From Ochotona curzoniae (lineage: Eukaryota > Chordata > Mammalia > Lagomorpha > Ochotonidae), in contig NW_024467119.1 in assembly GCF_017591425.1 (NCBI RefSeq), positions 78,856,894 through 78,920,893 on the forward strand: 64,000 nucleotides of DNA, in the 5' to 3' direction. This document shows positions 12,861-24,001 of this stretch, piece after piece (the first letter of the stretch is position 1; each line of letters opens with the position of its first letter). A program made the position numbers and the translations under genes. Below the pieces are notes generated by a model. That model was not told the DNA's origin, did not search any database, and saw only the letters and a list, made by a program, of their open reading frames with translations.

Positions 12861-14254
12861 TGCTCAAATGCATCAAGTGTAGTCAGGGGAAAAAAAATAA
12901 TAAAACTACTGACCTGAATTGTAAAAAAGCTTATATTAACCTTTCTAACCTTAATCATGTTGATACCAAAGACAATTTATCAATTAAAGACTCTTAAGAC
13001 TATTTAGTAATCTAAGTTTTACTCGTCATGTTGAAAAATTAAGACTTAATTTAAAAACAGCTTCTCATAATTAAGCATTCATCTTTGAAGGGCTGGTACA
13101 GAATTAATAAAAGCAAAATTGCACTGATGTTGGAATTTTGCATATTTTCATGAATCAATTTATTCAAATTTTTATTGTCTCACTATAAAAGTATCTTTTT
13201 AATTAACATGTTATTTGACTTCAAATATAAATCAAGGCAATACGTATTCATAAGACTTTTTATACTGCATTAGGGTATTTCAAAAAGTTTGCAGAAAAAT
13301 AGAATGAAAAAGATGTGTTTTCCATAAACCTTCCGAAGTACCCTTATACATATATATATAAGGAAGTGAATTAACAGTTCCAACTTAATGAAGCATTATC
13401 AACCACCTTTTAAAAGAAAACATGTGCAAGTTGCTTTTTCTCAGAAGTGCAAATTTCAAATAGTAACAGATTTAATACTCAGACAAAATTCACAAAAACA
13501 GTACCATACTGCCCCTACATGTTCATCTGAGTAGTAACAATGACATTTTAAAATCTAAAATGATAATGTAGAGATTTCTGTGGCTTACCAAAAAGCTGTT
13601 TAAGCTTAAATTGTTCCCCAGTGAACTATATAAAATCACTCACACATAAAAATGTAATTAAATATAAGAATAACTCACAAGTTTCAATTTCATGTTAAAG
13701 ACTATTCTTAGAATAAAAATCTTAGAAGAGAATTTCATTCAACCTTATCTCCTCTTTTGCTCAAAACAAATTTCTCCACCATTATATGAGATCATAAAAC
13801 AACAAGCCATGTCCTATTGTGATAAAATAATACAACTTCTTAGTATTTGGTGGGTTTATGCCTACATTTATTTAAGAAAATTCAACCTGTTGTAAATTTT
13901 AAAGAATGTAAACATGGGAATGGAATTCCACCACAAAATTTTATCAAGCTATTTACATAAACATTAGAGCACTACTACAAAATGGCTACCTTAAATTATT
14001 CTACTCCTCAAAAAAAAAAAAAAGAAAGTAAAGAACTCTAATGTAACAGGATATATGCTTAAGAAATGATAGTTCCCTTTGTGAGAAAAGCCTGTTAACT
14101 TGGTATTTCGTTAGCTGTGAAAAACACTATAAAGGAAAACAGAATTCCAAATGCAGTGCTCATGTATGTGAATAAAATTTAGCTACTCATCTGTGGAACA
14201 TATATTTGAAAGCATTTAAATTTGGCTGTATTTGAGACTTAAGACAAAGCTTAA
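12861..14254. other. AT-rich intron with one MITE
   Basis: Apart from the mariner-like element at 13271-13346, this stretch contains no recognised gene or repeat. Confidence 0.5.
13271..13346. mobile_element. Mariner-like MITE remnant with terminal inverted repeats
   Basis: The ends AGGGTATTTCAAAAAGTTTG and the complement of AAACCTTCCGAAGTACCCT form about 19-bp imperfect terminal inverted repeats, flanked by TA. The internal part is very short, so it is a non-autonomous deletion copy. The ends resemble those at 33296-33412. Confidence 0.6.
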
Positions 14255-14570
14255 GGGCTGGGGTTGTGGCACAATCAGTTAAGCTGCCACCTGCAACACC
14301 AGATGCATACGGGTACCGGTTCAAGTCCCAGCTGCTCCATTTCCAATTCTGCTCTTTGCTAATGTGCCTGGGAAAACATTGACTGGGTCCCTGCACCCAC
14401 ATGGGAGTCACAAATGCAGCCCCTGGTTCCTGGCTGCACCCTGGCCATGGTGGTTATTTGGAGAGTGAACCAGCAGATGGAAGGGTTTTCTAGGTCTCTC
14501 TTCATGCTCCCTCCCTTTCTTTTCCTTTTTCCCTGTAATTCTACCTTTCATATAAATACATCTTTTATTA
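14255..14570 (+). mobile_element. Older C-type SINE (first of a cluster)
   Basis: GGGCTGGGGTTGTGGCACAA head, TTAAGCTGCCACCTGCAACACC, ACCGGTTCAAGTCCCAGCTG box-B, GAGTGAACCAGCAGATGGAAG and an ATAAATACATCTTTTA tail. It is the first of five same-strand SINEs between 14.2 and 16.5 kb. Confidence 0.85.
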
Positions 14571-15086
14571 AAAGTTTAAAAAAATGTCTTAAAGATAATT
14601 CTTAGACTACTGCGACATTTCAATGTATATTCTATTTTTGTATGTGGGCGAAAATTGTAAACATCAAAGTTCCACATTTTAGGAAACAACTCTTTCTAAA
14701 TTCATAATTATTTTGCATTTTAGAATATAACACAGTTTACATAATGTAAAGGACACTTACAGTACATTATGTAATAATATCCCCGCAGCAAAATATATGA
14801 ATATCTAGATAATTAATAAAAGCAGAATAATCATATACTAGTTTGGATTCGATTTTGCTATCTTTATTATAAAATGCTTAACTTTTGGAATTTGTTGTAC
14901 TTCTGGTCTGCAGACAAGGAACTATGGATTTATTTTGTAGCTGTTTACCTTGGCAGGAGCTTAGTTCAAGTTTATTTTTAGCATATTTTTTATCCATCTC
15001 CCATATTCTAAGTCTTAGTATTAAGTCACTTCTGTCAAACCTCAAAATTAAAAAACTTGCCATGTATTGTTCAAATAATCAACCTT

Positions 15087-15365
15087 GGGGCCTAGTGCTA
15101 CGGTGCAGTGGACAGAACCACATCATGTATCCCCTCCCTATCAGAGTTTCTGACTAAGCACTTCCCACTGCCCAGCAATGTGCCTACAAAAGCAGCCCTA
15201 GAAGGCTTTCCTGCAAAACTAGGATGAAGTTCCAGGTTCATGGCTTCGGCCTGGCCCTGACCTTGCTGCTGCAGCTAGTTGGAAAGGAAACAGTGAATGG
15301 AAGATCTCTATCTCTTTGTTCCCCCTCTCACTCTGTTGTGTTGCCACTCAAATAAATGGACACAT
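15087..15365 (+). mobile_element. Older C-type SINE, diverged
   Basis: GGGGCCTAGTGCTACGGTGCAG head, GTGCCTACAAAAGCAGCCCT, GGCTTCGGCCTGGCC, ATGGAAGATCTCTATCTC and CAAATAAATGGA tail. Internal rearrangement or decay is heavy. Confidence 0.7.
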
Positions 15366-15462
15366 ATTTTACTCTTATTTATTTTTTACAATTATATACT
15401 TAACAAAAGGAAGTTGTTCCTAGAAGCTGTTTCCATGATGAAGTGCATTTATAAATCATGGT

Positions 15463-15730
15463 GTGGGGGCAGTGTTTTGTCACAGGGGGCTAAGGTACCA
15501 CCTGTGATGCAGGCATCCCATGAGCACAAGTTGGAGTTGCAACTGCTCCACTTCTGATCCAGCTGGCTGCTAAAGCCACGGAGAAAGAGGGAGGATGGCC
15601 CAAGTGCTTGGGCCCCTGTTACTCACATGAGAGACCCAGATGCCACTCCAGGTTCCTCGAATCTGATCCAGCCCTGGCCACTTTCTCTCTGTAACTGCTG
15701 CCTTTTAAGCAAATAAATACTTTTTTTAAA
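15463..15730 (+). mobile_element. Older C-type SINE
   Basis: GGGGGCAGTGTTTTGTCACAG head, GGGGCTAAGGTACCACCTGTGATGC, CAACTGCTCCACTTCTGATCCAGCT, GGATGGCCCAAGTGCTTGGGCCCC, and an AGCAAATAAATAC tail. Confidence 0.8.
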
Positions 15731-15902
15731 AAAATAATTTAACAGTGGTGTTAATTTGCTTTGCATTCATTTCTGAAAATTGAGGTATAATGCAGTACTA
15801 TCAGTAATTAAATACTGAGTCATAATAAATTTGGGGAATGATGGGAATTACATACTTAAAATCTCAGGATTACATTGCAGCAATTAACCATGAAGGCATT
15901 TG

Positions 15903-16165
15903 GAGAGGTGGACATGTGGTCTGACAGTTGTTAGGAGTGGCTGGGTTTGATGTGGGCTCCTGGCTTCCTAATCGCAGCTTCTGCTAAGGCAGACACTGGG
16001 AAAACAGTGGTGATGAATAAAGCACTCAGGTTGCTATCCATGGAATTCTTGGCCGCTGTCAATGACATCTTGAAGGAGGAGGAATTGGTGGCTAACCAAC
16101 TGATGGAAGCTCGCGCGCGCGAGTGTGTGTGTGTGTGTCTATTTCCCCAATAAATAAATAAAGAT
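15903..16165 (+). mobile_element. Degenerate C-type SINE with CG/TG repeat tail
   Basis: A strongly diverged body with a recognisable CAACTGATGGAAGCTC end, followed by a (CG)n(TG)n simple repeat and CCCCAATAAATAAATAAAG. The start is approximate. Confidence 0.5.
16112..16138 (+). repeat. (CG)n-(TG)n alternating microsatellite
   Basis: An alternating purine-pyrimidine run: CG units, then AG, then TG units. Its left part is a 14-bp perfect palindrome, CTCGCGCGCGCGAG. Such runs favour Z-DNA. Confidence 0.9.
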
Positions 16166-16195
16166 TAAAACAAAACAAAACAAAAACAACTTGCA

Positions 16196-16460
16196 GGGCT
16201 GGATATTGTGGCACAGTGCTTAAGCTGCCTCTTGGCTGGCCGTGACTCATATCCAAGTTCCACAGTCAAGTCTGGACTCCACCTCCGACCCAGTATCTTG
16301 CCAATGAGCATGCTGGGGTCAGCAAGTGATGGCTCTGGTACCTGCCACTTACTTGGCAGAACCACATGTCTGGCCCAGCCCTGCCTTTTGCAGACATTGA
16401 GAGAGTGAACCAGAGCATAGAAAATCAATTATTTCTCTTTCATTCTGTGTGTGTGTGTGT
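16196..16460 (+). mobile_element. Older C-type SINE with (GT)n tail
   Basis: GGGCTGGATATTGTGGCACAG head, TTAAGCTGCCTCTTGGCTGG, CCGACCCAGTATCTTGCCAATG, GAGAGTGAACCAGAGCATAG and a GTGTGTGTGTGTGT run at 16447-16460 in the tail position. Confidence 0.7.
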
Positions 16461-16504
16461 TTAATTCAGCATTTCAACAGCGATAGTTAATGCTGAAAAC
16501 AGTT

Positions 16505-16610
16505 TGCCCAAGTTAAGATTCCCAGCTGTATCACTAGCTATGGGACAAATTACTTAATCAAGGTAGTTTTCCTTTGTCTCTTGATTTCCCACCTATGAAA
16601 TAGCGGATAT
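16505..16610 (+). mobile_element. MIR fragment
   Basis: AAGATTCCCAGCTGTATCAC, CTAGCTATGGGACAAATTACTTAA and the later CCACCTATGAAATAG follow the order of the MIR core and 3' region (TGTGTGACCTTGGGCAAGT and ACCTGTAAAATGGG in the consensus). Confidence 0.6.
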
Positions 16611-18764
16611 GGAGACATCAACAAGTCTTTGGTAAAAGCTATTTAAAGATATGTTTATTCTGGTATTTGAAAATCTTGAAATCCATGTACTTTTATAATA
16701 TGCATTTTCCAAAAACTCTGAAAATCCCTTGTTTAGATGGGTGCACCTATTCCATCTAGTTCTATTAAATTCATAGGTTTCAGAATAGCTCTCAACTCCT
16801 TTGTGCCTGCTCATATAGTTTTTGAATAACATTAAATCAGAAGCAATGTATAAGTGAATAATTTGCAACAGCATAACTGATGTAAAAAAAAAAAAAGGTT
16901 GAGAGCCCAAGTAAAACTACATCCAGCATTCTTCTGATCATTTGCTTAGCAGCCCTCCTCATGGTTTTATTTAAAATTACTGTGCAGCACACAGCACTTT
17001 GTATGTTAAGTCCATTAAAGCAATTATACTTTTGTACTAAAGCAGTGTCCTTGTGGTTTACCACTGGACTGTGAAGTGCTTAGAGAATGGCAATTTTTCA
17101 TTTCTGCATCCCTGTGCCTCATTTTTAAGGCATGATATACGAAACATTATTAAGAAGCCTATATAATCTAAAATAGAATTATCAGATATGTAGTAACTGA
17201 TAAGAAGTCCCTCATTAAGAAAACAGTGACCTTCTGTCTTGCAAATAAAGATGAAAAATTTTTTTTAATCTAATTAAGCACAGGTACCATTCCTCAAATT
17301 TGCACAAATTACCACTTTATTCTTTCTTCTGCCCAATGCTCTTCCAGTATTTGCTGCCATTTTCAGCTACTGCAGAATCTCAAAAGCACCACCCCGAAGA
17401 TGATATCCTGTGTGTTTCCCCATCATTTTCAAAATTGGTAAGTAGTAATTGCTTTTAAAATTAAGTGTCAAACTGTATCTGAGTTTAGTTAAATTTAGAA
17501 AATGTAATATTCAAAATAACAGCTGCATAGGCATTTAAAAACATTTAGTAAACAAAAACATGTCATATTCCTGCAGTATGAAAACTTTAAAGAGTTTTCC
17601 AAGTTCAACAGATACTTCAACAAATCAGTCATACAAATATTTATACTAATCTTCTGCATATCTCTAGGAGCATAAAAATTAACAAAGGCAACTTCTGAAT
17701 CTAAGAGTTAATAGCCTATTGCAAGAGAGAAAATATCTATACAGAGTTGTCATGTAATACCAACGAGCACTTGACACACACACACACACGCCACAATTGT
17801 TTCATATTTCACTTTAATGAGTGTGAGGAACATCTAGCCCTTGAGCCATATAAGGTCTGTAAATTTATTTGGGCAGATCCTAATAAGGCAAGTGTAGGTG
17901 GGACTGAAGAATTTAATAAATCTACAGTAAGCTAATATTTAAGCTGATGATTTTCTATGGTCCATGAATAACGTTACAAATATTCAAACAGCCCTTGGTA
18001 CCAAAAAAGGTTCCTCATTCCTCCTGAAATGGATGAGGAGAACAGCAGATGAAGTCATGCTGGAAAGGACTCATCAGAGAGATAAGGTGGACTGTCAGGT
18101 CATGCAAAGGACTGGAGAGAAAGAGGCAGAAACTGAACAGGTGGATATCAAATTGATTCATATGTAAGAGGGTGGCATCATGCTAACTTTTAAAGATATT
18201 ATATTTCTGTAGGTTAAGGAGCTATCTGTCTATTTATACTCAGCTAGGAGTTCCATGAAACAGATGTTGAGTTCACGACACCCCTTTTAGGTATCAAGAC
18301 ATTCAGAAGAGCAGACTTGCTACAACTTTAAATGAAAATGAACCAAGGCTGCATTACAATTTTTTAAAAAATAAACCTAGATTAAGGGCAACTGGACAAA
18401 ACGATGATACAAACATAAAACTAAGTAATAGTCCAATAAGAAACAGACAGTATTCTGGCAACTGCTCTTGCCAGCATGATAAGTACTCTTACGGTAGAGA
18501 TTATTAATAGCAATACACTACGGGAGAAGCTGTCATTTACACTCTGAAATCATTACACTCAAATTCAGAGCTATAAAGAGTATAAGCTAATGTAACCAAA
18601 ATTGAGACAACTACAAATTAGCAATAAATACATGTACAGTCAATAATAAGTTATAATATCATACTAGAGGGGCAGTTGTTTAGATAAAAACACAAATCAC
18701 AGTTCTGAAACAATTGGTGGAGCATAAGAAAATAACAGCTGATAATACTGTAGATAAAGGACAG
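16611..18764. other. Intronic stretch, no gene recognised
   Basis: AT-rich sequence with a (CA)n run at about 17775-17790. No coding exon or mobile element could be assigned. Confidence 0.5.
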
Positions 18765-19072
18765 GTATCTAGCCTAATAGTTACGCCTCTGGTTATGACA
18801 GCTGTGCCCTAACCCGCATCAGAAGAGCTAGATGTGACACCCAATTCTGGCTCCTGATGCCAATCGCCCATTAATGTGGACCCTGAGAGACAGAGGTTAG
18901 TTTAAGTAGTTGGATTCCTGAGTGGGGTTTCACCCCAGGGAATTGTGGTCCTGGCCTCCATCTGATCACTCCACTTTCACATCTCTCAACGCTACCACAA
19001 GCATTTTGGGAGCAGCAAGTGGGCACACATACCTAATCCCTCCTCCCTCAGCCTCCCAAATACATAAAAAAT
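18765..19072 (+). mobile_element. Degenerate C-type SINE
   Basis: Diverged copy: TAGTTACGCCTCTGGTTATGAC, CATCAGAAGAGC, CAATTCTGGCTCCTGATGCC, CCATTAATGTGGACCCTGAG and CTCAGCCTCCCAAATACATA can be placed in order on the SINE. Boundaries are approximate. Confidence 0.5.
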
Positions 19073-19889
19073 ATAATTTTGTTAAATCTATGGCAAATAT
19101 TACTTTCTGCAAGAATGAAACATAAAATCAACAATTTTAAAACTAGTTGTGTATTTTCCTTATTAAGCCTTATCCTCTCAAAATGTGCGTGCAGCCTTAT
19201 ATAGAGTCCGGAGATTAACTACCAGCCATAGCATTCAATGAGAGAACTGGCAGAGTGCACCTGTGTGTACCTTGTATTCAGTACTCACATAACAGAGACA
19301 ACACTCAACTTACAGTGCTTAACTAATGCTTAACCATTTAAACACTTAAATGAGTTAAACACTCAAATTAACTGGACCAGTGACTGAGGTACAAAGTAAG
19401 TTCATTTACGATGAGAGCATTCATTAACAGTATTATTATACTAACACTACATTTAGAAAATAAACACTAAAAAGGCAGTATTACTGAAATTTTAGGGATC
19501 AGATACAAAAAGATAAATGTCTTCATGTAACAAGAGTAAGGATGAAAATTTGTAAAAGAATGATTCAAATTTTCTTTTGTAATTTAATTCCATAAGTTAA
19601 CCATAAGCTGAGACTTTAAATAAGCAAAAAGGTATGTATACATGACTTATTAACAGTATTACCGTAATAGTAAAAACTTTGTTTACATTGCTCTTACAAT
19701 AGTGTCATTAAAATACAGTCACACTCATTCATCTAAATGCCGTCGATGGCTGCTTTCATGATGTCAAGGCAGAGCTGAATGCCTGTAACGGAGGCAGTGT
19801 GGTCTACAAGGCCTCAAATGTTGATACGCCCTTTACAGAAAGACAGTGGACTCTGGGATTTATGTTATTCTCCAAGGATAACGATTCAT

Positions 19890-19902
19890 GGGGGGGGGGG
19901 GG
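19890..19902 (+). repeat. G13 homopolymer
   Basis: Thirteen consecutive G residues in a non-repeat setting. Such a run is prone to length change and sequencing error. Confidence 0.85.
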
Positions 19903-21179
19903 ATTATCATTTTTTTCAAAATATACCCAATTACCTCTATTTCAACTTGATTTCCATTTTCACTTTAAAGGAAAAAAAATACTTTTAAAATGGTATTTGT
20001 TCTACAGGTTGATATAAAATGTAACCAACAAAAATTGTTTATATCTATCAGAAATCCCAATTATATATTTTGCTATTCTTGGAGTTTTGGGGTTTCAAAT
20101 GGAGCAGTCTTTGTCCCATCCCAGCACCCTACCCTTCCTTGAGAACTCTACCATCCCATGAGGGCTCTGTGCTGTCAATACCCAAGTCGCACAAAGTCAC
20201 GTGGCACCTTAAAAAGGCTATCTGCTTAAAAACTAGCACAGTCAGCCAGACATATCAGATCAACAACTCTGTGTCATTTGGAAGTTTCTACCAAAAATAG
20301 TGACACTGCAAAATCAGTGTTAATAGGATATTGTAAAGTGCATCATCATTTCTCTTATCACTCAAAACAAACAAACGAACAAAAACTGCTACCACCCTCA
20401 CAAAGCACCTTAGAATTTAAGTTCAATACCGCCATCATGAAAGGCATTCCAATTGCAAAGTAAAAATAAAGTAATTTCTTCTGGTAAAGTTTCTTTTCCC
20501 CTAAGGGACCACACTGAAAACCATTTTCACTTAGAGGTAACTTTAACAGTTAGATCTCTATGTGTTTACTACTGTTGCTATTAAATCCAATGCTTACAGA
20601 TCTCAGATGAGAAATCAGAAAATTAATGGCATAACAAACTAGACCACTAAAACTAATATTATACATTGCAGTAAGGTTAACAAATATCCTGAAAATGTTT
20701 CAGAGGATACAAATTGAAGTTGTAGTTATAACTACTATTTTAAAGGATTTTTCACAATTCTGAATTTTTTTTTATTTTGTGCAAGGCATAAACTGTGCAA
20801 ATATTAACTAAGCATCTTCAATGTGTGGACAGCATTTTTAAATATATCTTAAATCAAGGTGGCATATATGTTAATAAACAGTAACCACACAAAACATTTA
20901 GTTCACTATTGGGACAAAAAAAAAAAAAATACCTCCACAACACAGTGCTCTGTGCTTTAAGCACTTCACTGTCAAGGTACACAGTAACCTGCTTGAAAAG
21001 CTAAACATAGCTGCTGTAAGAACTATATACTGTTAGGCATACAATGGGTTAATTATAGCTGAATCATAGCAAAGGCTTTTTAAAAAGTTCTGATAAAGAA
21101 AAATATACATTCTAAAAATGTTTAGTACAAACTTTACCAAAAGTTAAGAGACTACAAGTCAATGTAAAGCTTCCTAAAT

Positions 21180-21300
21180 TAACTAGCTGCAAGGAGGAGG
21201 GAGGACAGTTTCCCCGCCCCCAACGGTTCTTGCAGTCACACTCAGTGAGTTACGCAATCATCAATTAGCGCAAGCAGGCAGACTAAACCGAATGTGTTAA
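21180..21300. other. Non-repeat CpG-holding intronic block
   Basis: Five CpGs fall within about 80 bp in an otherwise CpG-poor region, together with CCCCGCCCCC (a GC box-like site) and AATCATCAATTAG, a composite PBX/MEIS/homeodomain-like site. It may be a regulatory element; function is unknown. Confidence 0.3.
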
Positions 21301-23040
21301 CTTTGTAACTTAAATATTCTTAAAATTTTTTGAAAAACTTTTTAGCATAAACTTTTCTGTTCATATTACGTTCTGTTCCGCTATTAAAACTGCAAAGCTA
21401 TAATTGAACTTAACATGGTAACCTAGAAAAGTCACATTGAATGGTGACCCTAAGAAGCCCTCAGGGGAAACCATTCAAGTTCACTATTAATTTTTCTTAC
21501 ACAATCTTTTCCTATGCCTCTTAATGTCCATGTTGAAATATAAAGGTGAAAAACTTAGTGGCATATGAAATAACGCACTATAAACTGTACTTAAGTTTAT
21601 TAGAAATAAGCAACAAAAAATATTAAAATTAATTCAATTGCTAGTACTATATCCCTTTAACTAAAAATAAAGCCCCCATCCCTTCTCTTCAATTTCTAAA
21701 ACTATTTGTATTGGTACTTTCTTATACAGAAGCATTAAAATATAAGTTAGTTTATGAATGACTTTAGAGCTATTACAGGCCTCTGTGTAAAATGCTTAAA
21801 CCAGAGCAGTGATCTCATTCAGCAGAAGCTATAAAACTCACAAGGTGAAAGAAGATGAAAGAAGCTCTTTATGCAAACACAGTGAAGCAGAGAAGAAACA
21901 GAAGGTGATAGGAATATTTGTGTTTTATCTTCAGTGTTTAAACTGCATTACATTTTAACTTCCCTCAAAATCTTTTCCAACATGGCTGCCACTCGTTTGG
22001 GACAGAAGTGGACTCATAATGAACAAAGCTAACCACAAAATGTACCTCGAGCAAACATTACTTAAATCCCACTAATCAGATTTTTCTTTTAAAGATGGGA
22101 AAATGTTTTTCTGGCATTCTGGATCATTTTACTTGCTTGAGAGAAAATTGCCCCTACAGTTAAGAACATTTTTTAAAGTACAGAAAGAGAACTCCCAGCA
22201 CTGATAAACCTAAGCAGTCATTTCATCCCAAGGAGCCTGTGCTGGTTTCTGTTACTGGCAAGAGGAGGAAGAGAAGGAAGGGAAGATTTCATGTGTTCAG
22301 GATCACATATTTTAGATCTAAAAATATATCACTCTAGTAAAGAATTCAAAATAGCGATACCAACTAACTCAGAAAACACAAAAAGTTGCTACGAAATAAG
22401 CAGGGTCAAAACTTAGTGTGGAGCACTACATGTCACCCTGAAAAAATACCTAGTAGATCATAACCAGATTACACATTAGGGCAAGAGCTACAGAACAGGT
22501 TAGTTTCAGAATTATCCATATACAAACCGTATCTTGGCTGCCACACAATACTATGTAACCTTTATTTTATGTTAAGAGCAAAAACTAAAGTCTTTATAAT
22601 GTTAAGTTTTAATTTTAGAATAACAGTTTTACAACAATTCAGTTCCTGGGTCAAAGAAGGCTAAGGACTAAGATACTCTTAAACAGAACTAAATACTCTA
22701 TTTCCTCTGGAGAAGAGGAACCCAGCCAGTTTTTTGCTTTCCCCATGTAACAGCGACAAATTGGGGTTTTCACATTTGCCCACGAATCTTCAAACATGGC
22801 TCTTTTACATTTGCCAATTTTATAAAGTTCGCAAAATTTTAATGTCATGAAAAATAAACAGAGGCAGCACAGTGGACTGGTAATCTTGTCAGGCTTTACA
22901 TTATCGAAGTTGTCATTGGCTACACAGTACACTGATATTTTAGTTATAACTATTAACTGAAATATGAAGCGCTTCTTCACTAAAAGCCACAGGACTTAAC
23001 TTCAACACACACTAATATTTTCCGCACGTGCAGGACTTAC

Positions 23041-23187
23041 CCGTCTTCGACAAAAAGGAAGGCCTTGAGCAATGATGCTAATGCTAAATATCTTCATCAC
23101 AGTTTGATGTGGCAGAGGCTCTTTTGCACTTTTAAGATCAACAGGAACCAAGCCATGGTTTAGAGAAGCTTTTCCCGGTTTTGACAT
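23041..23187 (-). CDS. FBXW7: FBXW7 gamma isoform first coding exon (49 residues)
   Basis: This exon encodes the short N-terminus of FBXW7 gamma, the isoform reported as muscle-enriched and nucleolar. The ATG is at 23187-23185 with A at -3. The 49 codons start MSKPGKASLNHGLVPVDLKS and end in CRRR, after a hydrophobic stretch around residues 32-46. The donor CGG|GTAAGT (intron from 23040) leaves phase 0, matching the alpha exon, so both can splice to the same common exon. Forty-nine residues is the expected gamma-specific length (589 total minus about 540 shared). An in-frame TAG at 23220-23218 lies 33 nt upstream and fixes the start. The transcription start is not defined here, so only the coding part is annotated. 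It lies about 27 kb downstream of the alpha coding exon. Confidence 0.95.
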
Positions 23188-23217
23188 TTTGAAACTCCTC
23201 TTGGTTGATGCGGTACT

Positions 23218-23223
23218 CTACAT
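23218..23223 (-). promoter_or_regulatory. Start-stop minimal upstream ORF (ATG TAG) before the gamma start
   Basis: ATG (23223-23221) is followed at once by TAG (23220-23218), in frame with the gamma ATG 33 nt downstream. It would be part of the gamma 5' UTR if transcription starts upstream of 23223, as the TATA-like box suggests. The same type of element precedes the alpha start. Confidence 0.4.
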
Positions 23224-23394
23224 GTAACACAGGCACATTCCTGAAATCTCTAACCACCAGACTAACTTGAGGATTTTCACTAATAACTTGAAAAGGCTGA
23301 GAACCCAAGGCCTGCTGCTTTTTTCTTTCAACCTTCTCCTACCGAATGTCCTGACCTGACTGTGGCTTGGTGAAGTGCAAACTATCCTAGAATA

Positions 23395-23455
23395 GCCAGG
23401 AATTATAAACTCCTGAAGTGAAAGCTCCTGCTGCTGCCACTCAAACAGCTGGTGC
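23395..23455 (-). promoter_or_regulatory. Candidate FBXW7 gamma core promoter (TATA-like plus E-box)
   Basis: Read on the minus strand, a TTTATAAT TATA-like box lies at 23409-23402. A CAGCTG E-box lies about 40 bp farther upstream at 23451-23446. A start about 30 bp below the TATA would fall near 23375 and give a 5' UTR of roughly 190 nt before the gamma ATG. CAGCTG is the preferred core of myogenic bHLH factors, which would suit the reported muscle expression of gamma. Short motifs like these occur by chance, so this is inference from position and known biology. Confidence 0.3.
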
Positions 23456-24001
23456 ACCTCCCATACAGGCAGCAATGTGAACACAATCAAACAGGCCCGT
23501 GCGGCTGGGCACTTTTTCCTATTTTTCCAATGAACTAACCTAGGTGTTCCCTAGAAAATGAAAGTAACTCTGTAGCAAATGTTTAAAATGTGTATCGCCT
23601 CTGTTCTCAAATACTTTAATTCTTCCTTACTCACACATTAGATGATTATTTCAGGAATGCTTTAAGCTGTGCCTCAAAGCTAAGGACGACTTGACACATG
23701 CTGAAGTACACACACGTCTGTTCTTAGATACACTGGAGGCAGTTCAGCTTGAACATGCCCCCTTTCTTCAGTGGTTTTCCTCACATACCACTGTTTATCA
23801 CTTGCTTTCTAAGACATTAAACACAATCTAATTGTCTAGAGCTATTCATATGCACTTTGAGTTATCTTCCTGCTAGAGATTTTAAGCTTAATATTCATAA
23901 TTATGAAAAAATTTGATTCTACATGAAATACTAATCACACAATTGATTGAAGAAGTATTTTAGAAGCATTTATTCATGAAGTTACCTATGATGGAAACCA
24001 A

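Larger units (their letters stand above)
19073..23040. other. Intron just downstream of the gamma exon
   Basis: About 4 kb almost free of recognisable SINEs or LINEs, unlike most of the window. It contains a G13 run at 19890-19902, a coding-like relic near 19738-19860 and a CpG-holding block at 21180-21300. The long minus-strand frame at 22651-22980 has no splice, homology or codon support and was not called. Confidence 0.45.

Noticed and set aside
22651..22980. 109-codon minus-strand frame just downstream of the gamma donor
   Set aside because: No acceptor/donor arrangement or family similarity is visible; it lies inside the intron and contains AT-rich low-information codons.
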